From Ichthyophis bannanicus (Eukaryota; Chordata; Amphibia; Gymnophiona; Ichthyophiidae), in NCBI GenBank assembly GCA_033557465.1, contig CM066033.1, positions 592,192,438 through 592,256,437 of the forward strand: a stretch of DNA of 64,000 bases, written 5' to 3'. Of this stretch, positions 40,937-51,512 are shown in pieces (position 1 is the stretch's first letter; every line of letters starts with the position of its first letter). Position numbers and translations under genes: made by a program. The notes beneath the pieces are model-generated. The model did no database searches. It saw only the letters and a list, made by a program, of their open reading frames with translations, and was not told the DNA's origin.

Positions 40937-42846
40937 CTCCTTAAGCATAGCCTCTCCCCCTCCGCTGGCTCCTCCCAGCACCGGAGGCCGGCTGGTTCAC
41001 TTCGCCCACAGGTGGTCCAGCATCACCTCAGATGCCTGGGTGCTTCAAGTCGTGAGAGAAGGCTACCTTCTCCACTTCCAACAGGTCCCTCCCTCCTATT
41101 TTCCGGGAGAACCTCCACGACTCCCTCTGCACAGGGAATTACTCCTTCAGGAGTTAGCAGGTCTTCTACAGGAACAGGCGGTGGAACCGGTGCCCCACCA
41201 CCTGAGAGGTCAAGGCTTTTATTCCAGGTATTTTCTAGTACCAAAAAGGACAGGAGGCCTCAGACCCATCCTGGACCTGCGCAACCTCAACAGATTCCTC
41301 GTGCGGGAAAAGTTCAAGATGCTTACCCTTGGAATCCTTCTGCCCTACCTCCAGCAGGGAGATTGGCTATGCTCCTTGGATCTAAAGGATGCCTACACGC
41401 ACATCCTCATCCACCCAAGCCACCGCCAATACCTAAGGTTTGTGGTGGCAGGAAATCATTACCAGTACAGAGTACTGCCCTTTGGCCTGTCCTCCGCACC
41501 GCGGGTCTTCACAAAATGCCTCGCGGTGGTGGCGGCCCATCTCCGGCTTCACGGCCTCTGTCTTTCCGTACCTCGACGACTGGCTCATCAGAGCAGCGTC
41601 CGCCCCGGAGGTCACCAACGCCACACGCCGCACGGTGACTCTTCTGCAGTACTTGGGCTTTGTTATAAACTTCGCAAAGTCCACTTTGCTCCCCTCACAA
41701 GATCTCGAGTTCATCGGCGCAAGGCTGCACACTCCTCAGGCACGAGCGTTCCTACCGCTCGACAGGGCTCACCGGCTCATGGACCTAGCCGACCGTTTTC
41801 GCAGCCAGCCCCTGGTCTCCGCCAGGCGCTTCCTGAGACTACTCGGCCATATGGCTTCCACCGTCCATGTGACCCCCAATGCCCGCCTGAATATGCGGCC
41901 TGCTCAATGGTGTCTCCGCAAGCAGTGGCAACAAGCCACAGGCGGCCTAGCAGACCTAGTGCGCGTCTCCGAGCCGCTGATCTCGTCTCTCCGGTGGTGG
42001 CTTCATCGGCCGAACCTGGTACTCGGCATGCCTTTTCAGTCACCTCAGCCGGCCCAGGTGCTGACGACAGATGCATCCCTCCTGGGCTGGGGAGCACATT
42101 GCCAAGGGGCACGTACTCAGGGCCTCTGGACCACGTGGGAGTCTGCTCAGCAGATCAACTTCCTGGAGCTCAGAGCGATCCGCTTGGCTCTCAAGGCCTT
42201 CTCCCACCTGACCTCTCGCCAGTCCGTCCTTGTCCAGACGGACAATCAAGTTGCCATGTTCTACGTGAACAAGCAGGGGGGCACGGGCTCCTTCCTTCTC
42301 TGTCGGGAAGCACAGAAGCTCTGCTCTTGGGCCGTCAGTCACGGCGTCCATCTCAAGGCAGTTTATCTCCCAGGCCACGAAAATTGCCTGGCGGACAAAC
42401 TCAGCAGGATCCTCCAGCCGCACGAGTGGCGCCTGGATCCCTTGGTAGTTCAGAAGCTCTTTCTAAAGTGGGGCCTCCCCACGATGGATCTCTTTGCCAG
42501 CCCTCTCAACCGGCAACTTCCTCGCTTCTGCTCTCGTCAGCCACATCCCCTTCGAGTTGCGGCAGACGCTTTTCTACTCTCATGGTCGGAGAGCCTTCTG
42601 TACGCTTTCCCTCCCATCCCGCTAGTCTCTCGAACTCTTTTCAAGGTTCTCCGAGACAAAGCCTTCATGATCCTGGTGGCCCCTCGCTGGCCCCGACAGC
42701 CGTGGTTTCCACTCCTGCTGCAATTAGCGGTGGAGGATCCATTCCCTCTGGGGTTACAACCGGATCTCCTCACTCAGGATCAGGGGTCTCTGCTACACCC
42801 CAACCTCAGATCTCTCAATCTAATGGCCTGGCTGCTGAGAGGGTAG
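40935..42846 (+). pseudogene. A2 reverse transcriptase / RNase H (2-base deletion)
   Basis: Pol in the +1 frame to gag, open upstream to 40923. RT fingers and palm are intact up to HLRLHGL. Two bases missing near 41560 (relative to A1) break the frame just before the catalytic YLDDWL at 41569, and the rest is open in another frame to 42846. RNase H motifs TTDASLLGWGAHC, QTDNQVAMFYVNKQGGTGS and ADKLSR and the MDLFAS/AFPPIPLV tail are kept. Confidence 0.85.
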
Positions 42847-43880
42847 TCCTTGCTCCCCTTCTGCCGGCAGAGGTGGAAGAGGTCGTCCTAGCTTCTCGGC
42901 GACCTTCTACCCGCAAATGCTACGCCCTTAAATGGCGTCGCTTTTCTGTTTGGTGTACCCAACAGTCTCAGGATCCCTTCTCCTGCCCGGTGTCGGTGAT
43001 TCTGCAGTACTTGCTATACCTCTCTAATCTGGGACTTAAGTCCAATTCCGTCAAAGTTCACCTCAGTGCTCTTTCAGCACATCATGTGCCGGTGGACGGC
43101 AGACCTCTTTCCAGCGACCCTCTCGTAGCGAGGTTTCTCCGAGGTCTCCTTCTACTTAAACCACCTCTGCGCCCGCCAGCACCTGACTGGGATCTGAATA
43201 TGGTGTTACAGCGGATCACCTGTCCGCCTTTTGAACCTGTGGCTACCTGTTCTCTCCGTTTTCTTTCTTGGAAAACATTGTTCTTGATAGCCCTCACTTC
43301 CGCTAGACGCGTAAGTGAATTGCAGGCCCTCGTGTCTGATCCCCCTTACACTCGGTTCTACAAAAATAGGGTAGTCCTACGGACTCACCCAAAATTTCTT
43401 CCAAAAGTGGTCTCCCCTTTTCACATCAATCAGGAGGTGGTACTTCCGACCTTCTTTCCCAGACCACACTCCAGCCGAGCTGAAACGGTCCTCCATACCC
43501 TGGACTGTAGAAGGGCATTGAACTTCTACCTTGACCGTACGCGGGAGCACCGTAAAGCTGCTCAGCTTTTTGTGTCTTTTGACCCCAATAAATTGGGGCT
43601 CCCGGTCTCCAAGCGTACTCTGTCCATCTGGGTTGCGGACTGTATCACTTGGGCTTATGGGGCAGCCGGACTCTCCTTGGAAGGTCGAGTCACGGCTCAT
43701 TGCGTTCGGGCAAAGGCTACGTCAGTGGCTTACCTCCGCTCTGTTCCGCTGGCAGACATCTGCCGGGCCGCTACTTGGTCTTCGAGCCAGACTTTTGCGG
43801 TCCATTACTGTCTCGAGAGGGAGTCCCGCAGGGACAGTGCTTTCGGACAGGCAGTCCTCCGTAATCTCTTTGAGGTCTGA
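42582..43880 (+). CDS. A2 tyrosine recombinase, open
   Basis: Predicted 432-residue site-specific recombinase that would integrate the circular DIRS DNA. The ATG used here (MVGEPSVRF) is conserved in A1. Core-binding part: STRKCYALKWRRFSVWC, NLGLKSNSVKVHLSALSAHH. Catalytic arginine in SARRVSEL at about residue 243; box II histidine 373 and arginine 376 (AHCVRAK); the TWSS block; nucleophile tyrosine 409 in HYCLERES. All four hallmark positions are present. The frame overlaps the RT 3' end in -1. Confidence 0.85.
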   Translation: MVGEPSVRFPSHPASLSNSFQGSPRQSLHDPGGPSLAPTAVVSTPAAISGGGSIPSGVTTGSPHSGSGVSATPQPQISQSNGLAAERVVLAPLLPAEVEEVVLASRRPSTRKCYALKWRRFSVWCTQQSQDPFSCPVSVILQYLLYLSNLGLKSNSVKVHLSALSAHHVPVDGRPLSSDPLVARFLRGLLLLKPPLRPPAPDWDLNMVLQRITCPPFEPVATCSLRFLSWKTLFLIALTSARRVSELQALVSDPPYTRFYKNRVVLRTHPKFLPKVVSPFHINQEVVLPTFFPRPHSSRAETVLHTLDCRRALNFYLDRTREHRKAAQLFVSFDPNKLGLPVSKRTLSIWVADCITWAYGAAGLSLEGRVTAHCVRAKATSVAYLRSVPLADICRAATWSSSQTFAVHYCLERESRRDSAFGQAVLRNLFEV

Positions 43881-44016
43881 GCAACTCCTACCCTCCATCC
43901 CGGATGTGGGCTACCGGTGGGTAATAATTCAGCGAAGATTCCTTCCTTCTGTGCTGCTGAGCTAGAGGGAGCTCATTTTTGTGCTTAGGGTCTCCGGTAG
44001 CCTTAAGCTTGGGAGT

Positions 44017-44114
44017 CCCATATGTGAGGACTGACTTCCTGCTTGGTCCTGGAGAAAGCGTAGTTACTCACCTGTAACAGGTGTTCTCCAGGAGCAGCAG
44101 GAATCAGTCCTCAC
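44017..44114 (+). repeat. A2 internal complementary region
   Basis: Inverted copy of the first ~40 and last ~58 bases of A2, with the junction GGAGAA|AGCGTAG. Confidence 0.9.
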
Positions 44115-44194
44115 AACCCTCCCTCCTCCCCTTGGAGTTGCAATCATCTGCTTTAGTTTTTTTGCAAATTTTTATGCTGTCTTTTTTAGCTATG

Positions 44195-44387
44195 TCATCT
44201 GATTGGCTAAGATGGCACCCTTGGGCGGGAAGGGGACCGCGCATGTGCGCTGCAATTCCCAAAGGCTTTCTTTGAAAGCTGGGGAAAATTGCTCCGCGAG
44301 GGCTCCGTCGGCGCCGACGTCACCCATATGTGAGGACTGATTCCTGCTGCTCCTGGAGAACACCTGTTACAGGTGAGTAACTACGCT
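44195..44387 (+). repeat. A2 right terminal inverted repeat and outer extension
   Basis: Inverted match to 38632-38775 with an inverted CCAAT box at its inner edge (CTGATTGGCTAAGATGG), then the terminal palindrome CACCTGTTACAGGTG overlapping CAG|GTGAGT. Confidence 0.85.
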
Positions 44388-44541
44388 TTACTGCTGGTTT
44401 GATTAAAATGGACTAAGATTTACCAGGGTCTGGGAGGTTTGGTTTTCTATACCCCCGGACAAGGTAGTATATAGTCCGACAAAAATTTCTTCTTACATGG
44501 GAGTGTATCTTATTTCCCTCACTCTTGAGGTTTACTTTTAA
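44388..44541 (-). mobile_element. Penelope-like element, right inverted repeat remainder and target duplication
   Basis: 44388-44527 is the reverse complement of about 37780-37920 and completes the inverted repeat cut by A2. 44528-44541 is the second copy of AGGTTTACTTTTAA. Confidence 0.8.
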
Positions 44542-45229
44542 GGCACATTGGTAACAGTCTGGGCATGAGTGTAGGGAGTCCATAATTCCCATCAGTATGA
44601 AAATAATATGAAACATGAAAAAGTAAAACAGTTGAGGTAGGCATTAACCTGTAAAGAAGGATGCTTTATATCTGTCACCTTTATAATACAATCTTCAATT
44701 AATATCAATTGGTCTAGCCTTTTCATCAGCAAATCGTTTAAAACTTGTTAATAAAGGGCATGATGGGTTTTAATGTAAAGAGGATATGACCTGGCAAATA
44801 GGGCACTGAACTATAAGTTATCCTGGATTCTTTAACCTTGGGCAAATGAGGTGAACTGTGTTTTGCCAAGTGCAGTTGGATAATAGTAGTACTCTTTTTC
44901 TCTCCTTTATCTTTCGGAAAGTTTTATGTTGTCCAGGTACCAGAAATGTGCTGCTTAAGGCTGCCACTGCCAGTGGTGGCTGAATGCATGTTTTTGATGT
45001 ATGGAATTGTAAAGTTCATTGAAATTTTGTTTTGACAAAAGGCACAATATAAATTCGTTATATAAATGGATAGGTTAATGAACCATAAAAAGTTACATTT
45101 CCAATTACAACTTTGTGGTGTGGTTTTTTTTTTTTTAAACCTATATACTTTTCCTTTCCATTAAGAGATGTAGTAGTAATTTTGTGATATCAGACTGAGG
45201 TCTGATAATGGCTGTGAATATAGCTTCCA
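44542..45229 (+). other. Unassigned flank, possibly continued IRF2BP2 3' UTR
   Basis: No frame or repeat recognised. Before the insertions this would have followed 37686 directly. AATAAA near 44750 could be a distal poly(A) signal, but nothing else supports that. Confidence 0.35.
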
Positions 45230-45639
45230 TTCTCCAGGACCAAGCAGGAAGTCAGTCCTCACATATGGGTGACGTCGGCGCCGACGGAGCCCTCGCGGAG
45301 CAATTTCCCCAGCTTTCAAAGAAAGCCTTTGGGAATTGCAGCGCGCATGCGCGTTCCCCTTCCCGCCCAAGGGTGCCATCTTGCTCAGTCTTCTTTTTTC
45401 CGCGGAGCCCTACAGGCGCTGTTTGTGATCACCGCTGAAAAAATTGATTTTCTCTCTTATTTTTTACTCTTTTTCGGTTCGACGCCGGATCCTTTTTCCC
45501 GCCCGGACCCGCTACGCCGGTATCGGGTCAGTTTCCTTATTTTTCGTTTTTTTGTCCTTCGTGACAAGCGTTCGCGCCCTTTTTTTCCTTTTCACTGGCA
45601 GCCCTGTCTTTTGACCTCGCAGGGGCCCTTTTTCCCTCG

Positions 45640-47557
45640 ATGGCTGCCAGCGGGTTTAAGAAGTGTGATCGCTGTAAGAAACTCATGTCTCTTACCGACA
45701 CACACGACTGCTGCCTCCGCTGCCTCGGACCCGATCATGACCCGATGATCTGTGGTCCGTGTGGCAAGATGTCCTCAAAAGCGTTGAGGAGTCGGCAGCA
45801 TCAACGAGAACGAATCTTCTCTGACTCCGCGTCCGGCCGGGCCCGGACCTCGTCAGAGGCTTCGACGTCCCGGGACTCCGGTCCTGAGCATCGTTGGAGT
45901 TCCTCTGAGCGGGGGTCTCCTACCCGGGAACATCATCGGAAGAAAAAACCCGCGAGGGCGGCGTCGGTGGACGCTCCTGGTTCCTCGAGGGCCAGGTCGC
46001 ATAGCCCCGACAGCCGTCCCGGGTCCTCGGAGTCGGAGAGGCCTTCGAAACATCCTCGTCTCGAAATGGAGTTGCCTGGACACGTGAGTACTGTGGTCCT
46101 CGTGGACTCGCCTCCGAAGGAGCTGACGTCGGGCCCGAGTCAGGGGCTGCTGGGTCTCCTGAGCTTGGACTCAGGTTGACGGCCTTGGAGAGCAGTTTGG
46201 CTGCCTTCATGGACCAGCAGTGGGCATTGATCGCTGACCTTGCCAATGAGTCTGCCCCGGCCACCGGGACGTCGACGTCCAAGTCGACCCCGGAGACCGA
46301 GCCGATCCTTGAGTCCATCCGAGCTCAAGTCGATCCTCGGTCGCGGTCTCCCTCGGCCTCCCGTTCGGGACCGAGGTCGTCGACGCCGACACCTTTGGCG
46401 TCGGGGCGGAGGGCATCGGTGCCCGCCCGACCGGAGCCACTCGAATCCTCCGACGAGGAGTCCGACTGGGAATCGGAAGATGAAGAGTCCCCTGGTAGTT
46501 TTCGGACTCGGTGTGTCCCATCGGACTCGCCCGAGTCCAAACCTCGGAGACGGTCCCCCCCGGAGGACACCCGGTTCTCGGACTTCGTGCGGGATATGGC
46601 CAAGGCCTTGGCATTCCCCGCGGATCCCGAGGAGGAGCCTCGAGCCGAGGAGCTCGATGCCCTCCAGTATGATTCTCCCCCGAAGGAGGCCTTTACTGTA
46701 CCAGTTCCTCCGATGCTGGAACGACTTCTCTTCCGCATGTGGGAGAACCCGGCGTCGGCGCCAGTGTTAAGCAAGCGGGTCGATTCCATTTATCGAGTCC
46801 GCAAGAGCCCCGTCTTCCAAAAGGCACAATTACCGCACCATTCCATGGTGGTGGAATCGGCCATGCATAGACTCAAGAGTCAAAAAATGCACTCCTCGGT
46901 GCCTCCCGGCAAGGAGACCCGGAGCCTGGATGCCCTCGGTAGAAAGTGTTTCCAGGGCTCTATGCTTGCTTGTCGAGTCCAGACATACCAGCTCTATATG
47001 GGCATGTATCTCCGAGATCTGGCAAAGGAAATTGCCGGGTTCTCGGCTGGTCTCTCCGAGGAACCTTTGCAGAGGTTCCAAGCCTTGTCCACTGGGATTC
47101 GAGAGTGCTCAAAGTTTTTATCTCTCGAGCAGCCTACGATGGCTTCGAAGCATCGGCTCGAGTAGCCGGAGCCGGCATCGGTGCCCGCCGACAGGCTTGG
47201 CTTCAGTCATCCGACCTCGAGCAATGGGTCCAGGACAAGTTGGTCGATGTCCCCTGCAGAGGTGAAAACCTCTTTGGCAATCCCAGGGCTGAAAAGGCTG
47301 CACAAATCGAGACCGAGACTCTGACCAGAACTAGGCTGTCCAGAAAAACCTCTGCCCCTTCTCAGAAGAAGAAGGGCTCGGGGAAAAAGCCCTTTTACCC
47401 GAGGAAGGCGGCTGCCTATAAATACTACCCTCAGTATCAGGCCTCAGCAGCTCCCCAAAAGGGTCAGCAGGCCAAGGGACGGGGTAATGGGTCCCGTAGG
47501 CAGCAGGCCCCCAAGCCCACTACGCCGGCCCCTGCTCAGCAGGGTGGGGGTTTTTGA
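45640..47557 (+). pseudogene. A3 gag (two frameshifts)
   Basis: Starts MAASGFKKCDRCKKLMSLTD with the zinc pattern. A 16-base deletion at about 46134, between two GGGCCCGA repeats present in A2, shifts the frame. An extra base near 47118 shifts it back out. The C-terminal tail is the best preserved of the family (KKPFYPRKAAAYKYYPQYQ ... QQGGGF), ending at TGA 47555-47557 in the context GGT TTT TGA C. Confidence 0.85.
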
Positions 47558-49330
47558 CTCCATCAGCATAGCCTCTTCCCCTCAGCTGGTTTCTCTCAGC
47601 ACAGGAGGCCGGCTGGTCCACTTTGCCCACAGGTGGTCAGCCATCACATCAGATACCTGGGTACTTCATATAGTTCAGAAAGGCTATCTTCTACACTTTC
47701 ACCAGGTACCTCCCTCCTACTTTCCAGGGGAGCCTCCAAGACTCCCTCTGCACAGGGACTTACTCCTTCAGGAGTTGGCAAGTCTTCTTCAGGAACAGGC
47801 TGTGGAACCGGTGCCCCACCACCTGAGAGGTCACGGCTTTTATTCCAGGTACTTTCTGATACCAAAAAGAACAGGAGGCCTCAGACCCATCCTGGACTTG
47901 CGAAACCTCAACAAGTTCCTGGCAAGGGAAAAGTTCAAGATGCTTTCCCTTGGAATCCTGCTGCCCTACCTCCAGCAGGGAGACTGGCTATGCTCCTTAG
48001 ATCTAAAGGATGCCTATACTCACATCCTTATTCATCCAGACCACAGACAATATCTCAGATTTGTTGTGGGAGGAAATCATTACCAGTACAGGGTCCTGCC
48101 CTTTGGCCTATCCTCCGCCCCCCGGGTTTTCACCAAATGCCTGGCAGTGGTGGCGGCCTATCTCAGACTTCAAGGCCTTTTTGTGTTTCCATACCTGGAC
48201 GACTGGCTCATCCGGGCCCAGTCTTCCCAAGAGGCCACTCAAGCCACTCATCACACTGTGTCTCTGCTCCAGCACTTGGGCTTTGTCATAAATTTCGCAA
48301 AGTCCACTTTGCTCCCCTCTCAAGATCTCAAATTCATCAGCGCAAGGTTAAGCACACTTCAAGCGCGGGCCTTCCTGCCTCTGGACAGAGCCCACAGGCT
48401 CATGAATCTCACCAGCCACTTTCGCAGCAATTCCCTGGTCTCTGCCAGGCAATTTCTGAGACTGCTCGGCCATATGGCTTCCACGGTCCATGTGACCCCC
48501 AATGCCCGCCTGAACATGCGACCTGCCCAGTGGTGCCTTCGCACGCAATGGCATCAGGCCACGGGGAGCCTGACGGACTCAGTACAAGTCTCGGACCTGC
48601 TGGTCTCTTCTCTGCGGTGGTGGCTTCATCTGCCAAACCTAGTACTGGGAGTGGATTTTCAATCTCCTCCTCCTTCTCAGGTACTAACAACCGATGCTTC
48701 TCTCCTGGGATGGGGAGCACATTGCCAAGGGACATGTACTCAAGGCCTCTGGACTCCTTGGGAGTCTGCGCAGCAGATAAACTTTCTGGAGCTCAGAGCC
48801 ATCCGCCTAGCTCTGAGAGCCTTCTCCCACCTCACTTCTCACCAGTCTGTACTGGTCCAGACGGACAATCAAGTAGCAATGTTCTACGTGAACAAACAAG
48901 GAGGCACAGGCTCCTTCCTTCTCTGTCAGGAGGCATGACGGCTGTGCTCTTGGGCAGTCGGCCACGGCATACTCCTCAAAGCGGTCTATCTCCCAGGTCA
49001 AGAAAATTACCTGGCAGACAAACTAAGCAGGATCCTCCAACCACACGAGTGGAGATTGGATCCATTAGTGGTTCAGCAGATCTTTCTCAAGTGGGGACTC
49101 CCCACCTTGGATCTGTTTGCCAGTCCTCTGAACCGGCAACTACCCAGATTCTGCTCTCGACAACTGCATCCTCTCAGAGTAGCGCCGGATGCTTTTCTGA
49201 TTCCATGGTCCACAGGCCTCTTGTATTTCTTTCCTCCCATGCCGCTGGTGTCTCGAACTCTCTTCAAAGTTCTCAGAGACAAAGCCTCGCTGATCCTAGT
49301 GGCTCCCCCAGTGGCCGAGGCAACCTTGGT
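47556..49330 (+). pseudogene. A3 reverse transcriptase / RNase H (nonsense)
   Basis: Pol enters in the +1 frame (DSISIASSPQLVSLSTGGRL). RT is complete, with YLDDWL at 48192 and RNase H up to FLLCQEA. A CGA has become TGA at 48936-48938 (A4 keeps CGA), a CpG transition. The same frame continues (LCSWAVGHGILLKAVYLPGQ, MDPLVVQQIFLKWGLP). Near 49310 an indel (VAPPVAEATLV instead of VAPRWPRQPW) throws it into the YR frame. Confidence 0.85.
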
Positions 49331-50488
49331 TCCTGCTTCTAATGCAGCTGGGGGTGGACACTCCTCTTCCTCTGGGGTTTCAACCCGATCTCCTGACACA
49401 AGACCACGGGTCTCTCCTACACCCCAACCTCCGGTCCCTTCATCTGATGGCCTGGCTGCTGAAAGGTTAGTCCTTGCTCCCCTCCTGCTGCCTCGGGAGG
49501 TGGAAGAGGTCGTCTTGGCCTCCAGGCGGCCCTCCACCCGGAAGTCCTACGCTCTTAAGTGGCGTCGCTTCTCCGTGTGGTGTGCTCAGCAGTCTGAGAA
49601 TCCCTTCTCCTGCTTGGTGGCAGTGGTCTTGCAATATTTGCTTTACCTCTCCAATCTGGGCCTTAAGTCCAACTCTGTCAGAGTCCACCTCAGTGCTCTC
49701 TCTGCACATCACGCACCGGTAGATGGTAGGCCTCTGTCCAACCACCCTTTGGTGGCTCGTTTTCTCCGAGGCCTCCTTTGCGTCCACCAGCCCCTGAATG
49801 GGATCTGAATGTGGTCTTGCAGCGGATTACCTGTCCGCCCTTTGAACCTATGGCTACCTGCCCTCTTCGTTTTCTTTCTTGGAAAACCTTGTTCTTGGTA
49901 GCCCTTACCTCTGCTAGGCGTGTTAGTGAACTGCAGGCCCTAGTGTCTGATCCTCCTTACACTAGGTTCTACAGGAATAGGGTGGTCTTACGGACTCACC
50001 CTAAGTTTCTTCCAAAAGTGGTTTCTCCTTTTCATCTCAACCAGGAGGTGGTTCTTCCGACCTTCTTTCCCATGCCGCACTCCAGCCGGGCTGAAATGGT
50101 CCTGCATACCCTGGACTGTAGGAGGGCCTTGTCCTTCTACCTTGACCGTACGCGGGAGCATAGAAGGGCTGTTCAGCTCTTCGTTTCTTTTGACCCCAAT
50201 AACTTGGGGCTACCTGTCTCCAAGCGTACCTTGTCCATCTGGGTAGCTGACTGTGTTGCCTGGGCTTATGGGGCAGCCGGCCTCTCGGAGGGTCGAGTCA
50301 CGGCTCATCGTGTTAGGGCGAAGGCTGCGTCAGTGGCACACCTCCGCTCTGTTCCGTTGGCAGACATCTGCCGGGCCGCTACTTGGTCTTCAAGCCAGAC
50401 TTTTGCGGCCCATTACTGCCTGGAGAGGGAGTCCCGCAGGGACAGTGCTTTCGGTCAGGCAGTCCTCCATAATCTCTTTGAGGTTTAG
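49207..50488 (+). pseudogene. A3 tyrosine recombinase (16-base deletion)
   Basis: Start taken at the MVHRPL methionine conserved with A1 and A2. The core-binding part is intact (STRKSYALKWRRFSVWC). At about 49770 a 16-base deletion between two GCCTCCT repeats removes LLLKPPL and shifts the frame. The catalytic domain is open from 49778 to 50488 with SARRVSEL, HRVRAKA and HYCLERES. Confidence 0.8.
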
Positions 50489-50621
50489 GCAACTCCTACC
50501 CTCCGGCCCTGGTGTTGGCCAACGGTCGGGGGCGTTTTCAGAGAAGATTCCTTCCTTCTATACTGCTGAGCTAGAGGGAGCTCATTTTTGTGCTTGAGGT
50601 CTCCGGTAGCCTTAAGCTTGG

Positions 50622-50724
50622 GAGTCCCATATGTGAGGACTGACTTCCTGCTTGGTCCTGGAGAAAGAGTAGTTACTCACCTGTAACAGGTGTTCTCCAG
50701 GAGCAGCAGGAATCAGTCCTCACA
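50622..50724 (+). repeat. A3 internal complementary region
   Basis: Inverted copies of the A3 start and end with the junction GGAGAA|AGAGTAG. Confidence 0.85.
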
Positions 50725-50799
50725 ACCCTCCCTCCTCCCCTTGGAGTTGCAGTCCTATCATTTCGTTTTTGCTAATTTTTTTGCTGTCTTTTAGCTATG

Positions 50800-50991
50800 T
50801 CATCAGACTGAGCAAGATGGCACCCTTGGGCGGGAAGGGGACCGCGCATACGCGCTGCAATTTCCAAAGGCTTTCTTTGAAAGCTGGGGAAATTGCTCCG
50901 CGAGGGCTCCGTCGGCGCCGACGTCACCCATATGTGAGGACTGATTCCTGCTGCTCCTGGAGAACACCTGTTACAGGTGAGTAACTACTCT
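50800..50991 (+). repeat. A3 right terminal inverted repeat and outer extension
   Basis: Inverted match to 45250-45390; the palindrome CACCTGTTACAGGTG and donor CAG|GTGAGT precede the end GTAACTACTCT. Confidence 0.85.
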
Positions 50992-51512
50992 TTTTCAGTA
51001 AACCCATGTGACATCTCTGTTGTACATCTTTTTGAATTTTGTTCCTTCTGAGATTGCATTAAAGCACATTTCTGTTTGATGGATGGGATTCATATTCCAG
51101 GAAAAGGGGTGAGGAGGGACAAAGGAAGCAGCAGGAAAACGTGAGTTCCCATCACATTTCAGTGCAGCTCGCTCTCTTTCAACTCTGGACTTGTGCAAGA
51201 GTATTTTAGTTCTCTAGGCAAGCCTTCAAAATTGCACCTCACCCCCATTGTTTTTCAGATCCTCTCTCCCCGCCTCCCATCCCCCTCCCAAAATTTTGGT
51301 AATTTAAATTAACAATTACGATTACCCAAATATCAGTCCTCAAAACAATCCTGTAAAAACACATGGCATCATACTTGTAAATATTAAACTTTGGTGTATA
51401 TCTGCACACAGTGAGGACAGTTTATAGCTGAGCATCTCTCTCTTTTCTGGTCTTGAAAGTATTTCCTTTTTATTCTCTCTGATCTTTATTTTTTGCTCTT
51501 TCATTTCTCTAG
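50992..51512 (+). other. Unassigned
   Basis: About 520 bases between A3 and the minus-strand LINE. I see no gene or recognisable repeat. Confidence 0.5.

Larger units (their letters stand above)
38613..44387 (+). mobile_element. A2: complete family-A DIRS inside the Penelope-like element
   Basis: Starts TTCTCCAGG and ends GTAACTACGCT, both copied in the ICR at 44017-44114. The insertion point lies in the right inverted repeat of the Penelope-like element. The undisturbed left repeat (complement of 37911-37950) shows the empty target as a TTTACTTT/TTACTGCTGG join, so no bases were duplicated. It is about 95% like A1 by eye. YR is open; gag and RT each carry a 2-base deletion. Confidence 0.9.
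45230..50991 (+). mobile_element. A3: diverged, full-length family-A DIRS
   Basis: Start TTCTCCAGG and end GTAACTACTCT (shared with A4's ICR, unlike the ACGCT of A1 and A2), so A3 and A4 form a subfamily. All genes are present but each is broken: gag by two frameshifts, pol by a nonsense codon and an indel, YR by a 16-base deletion. Confidence 0.9.

Noticed and set aside
40925..40940. Canonical -1 slippery heptamer G GGT TTT at the A2/A3 gag end
   Set aside because: The heptamer is in register, but pol lies in +1, not -1, and A1 has GGC TTT. A +1 event at TTT TGA fits the frames.
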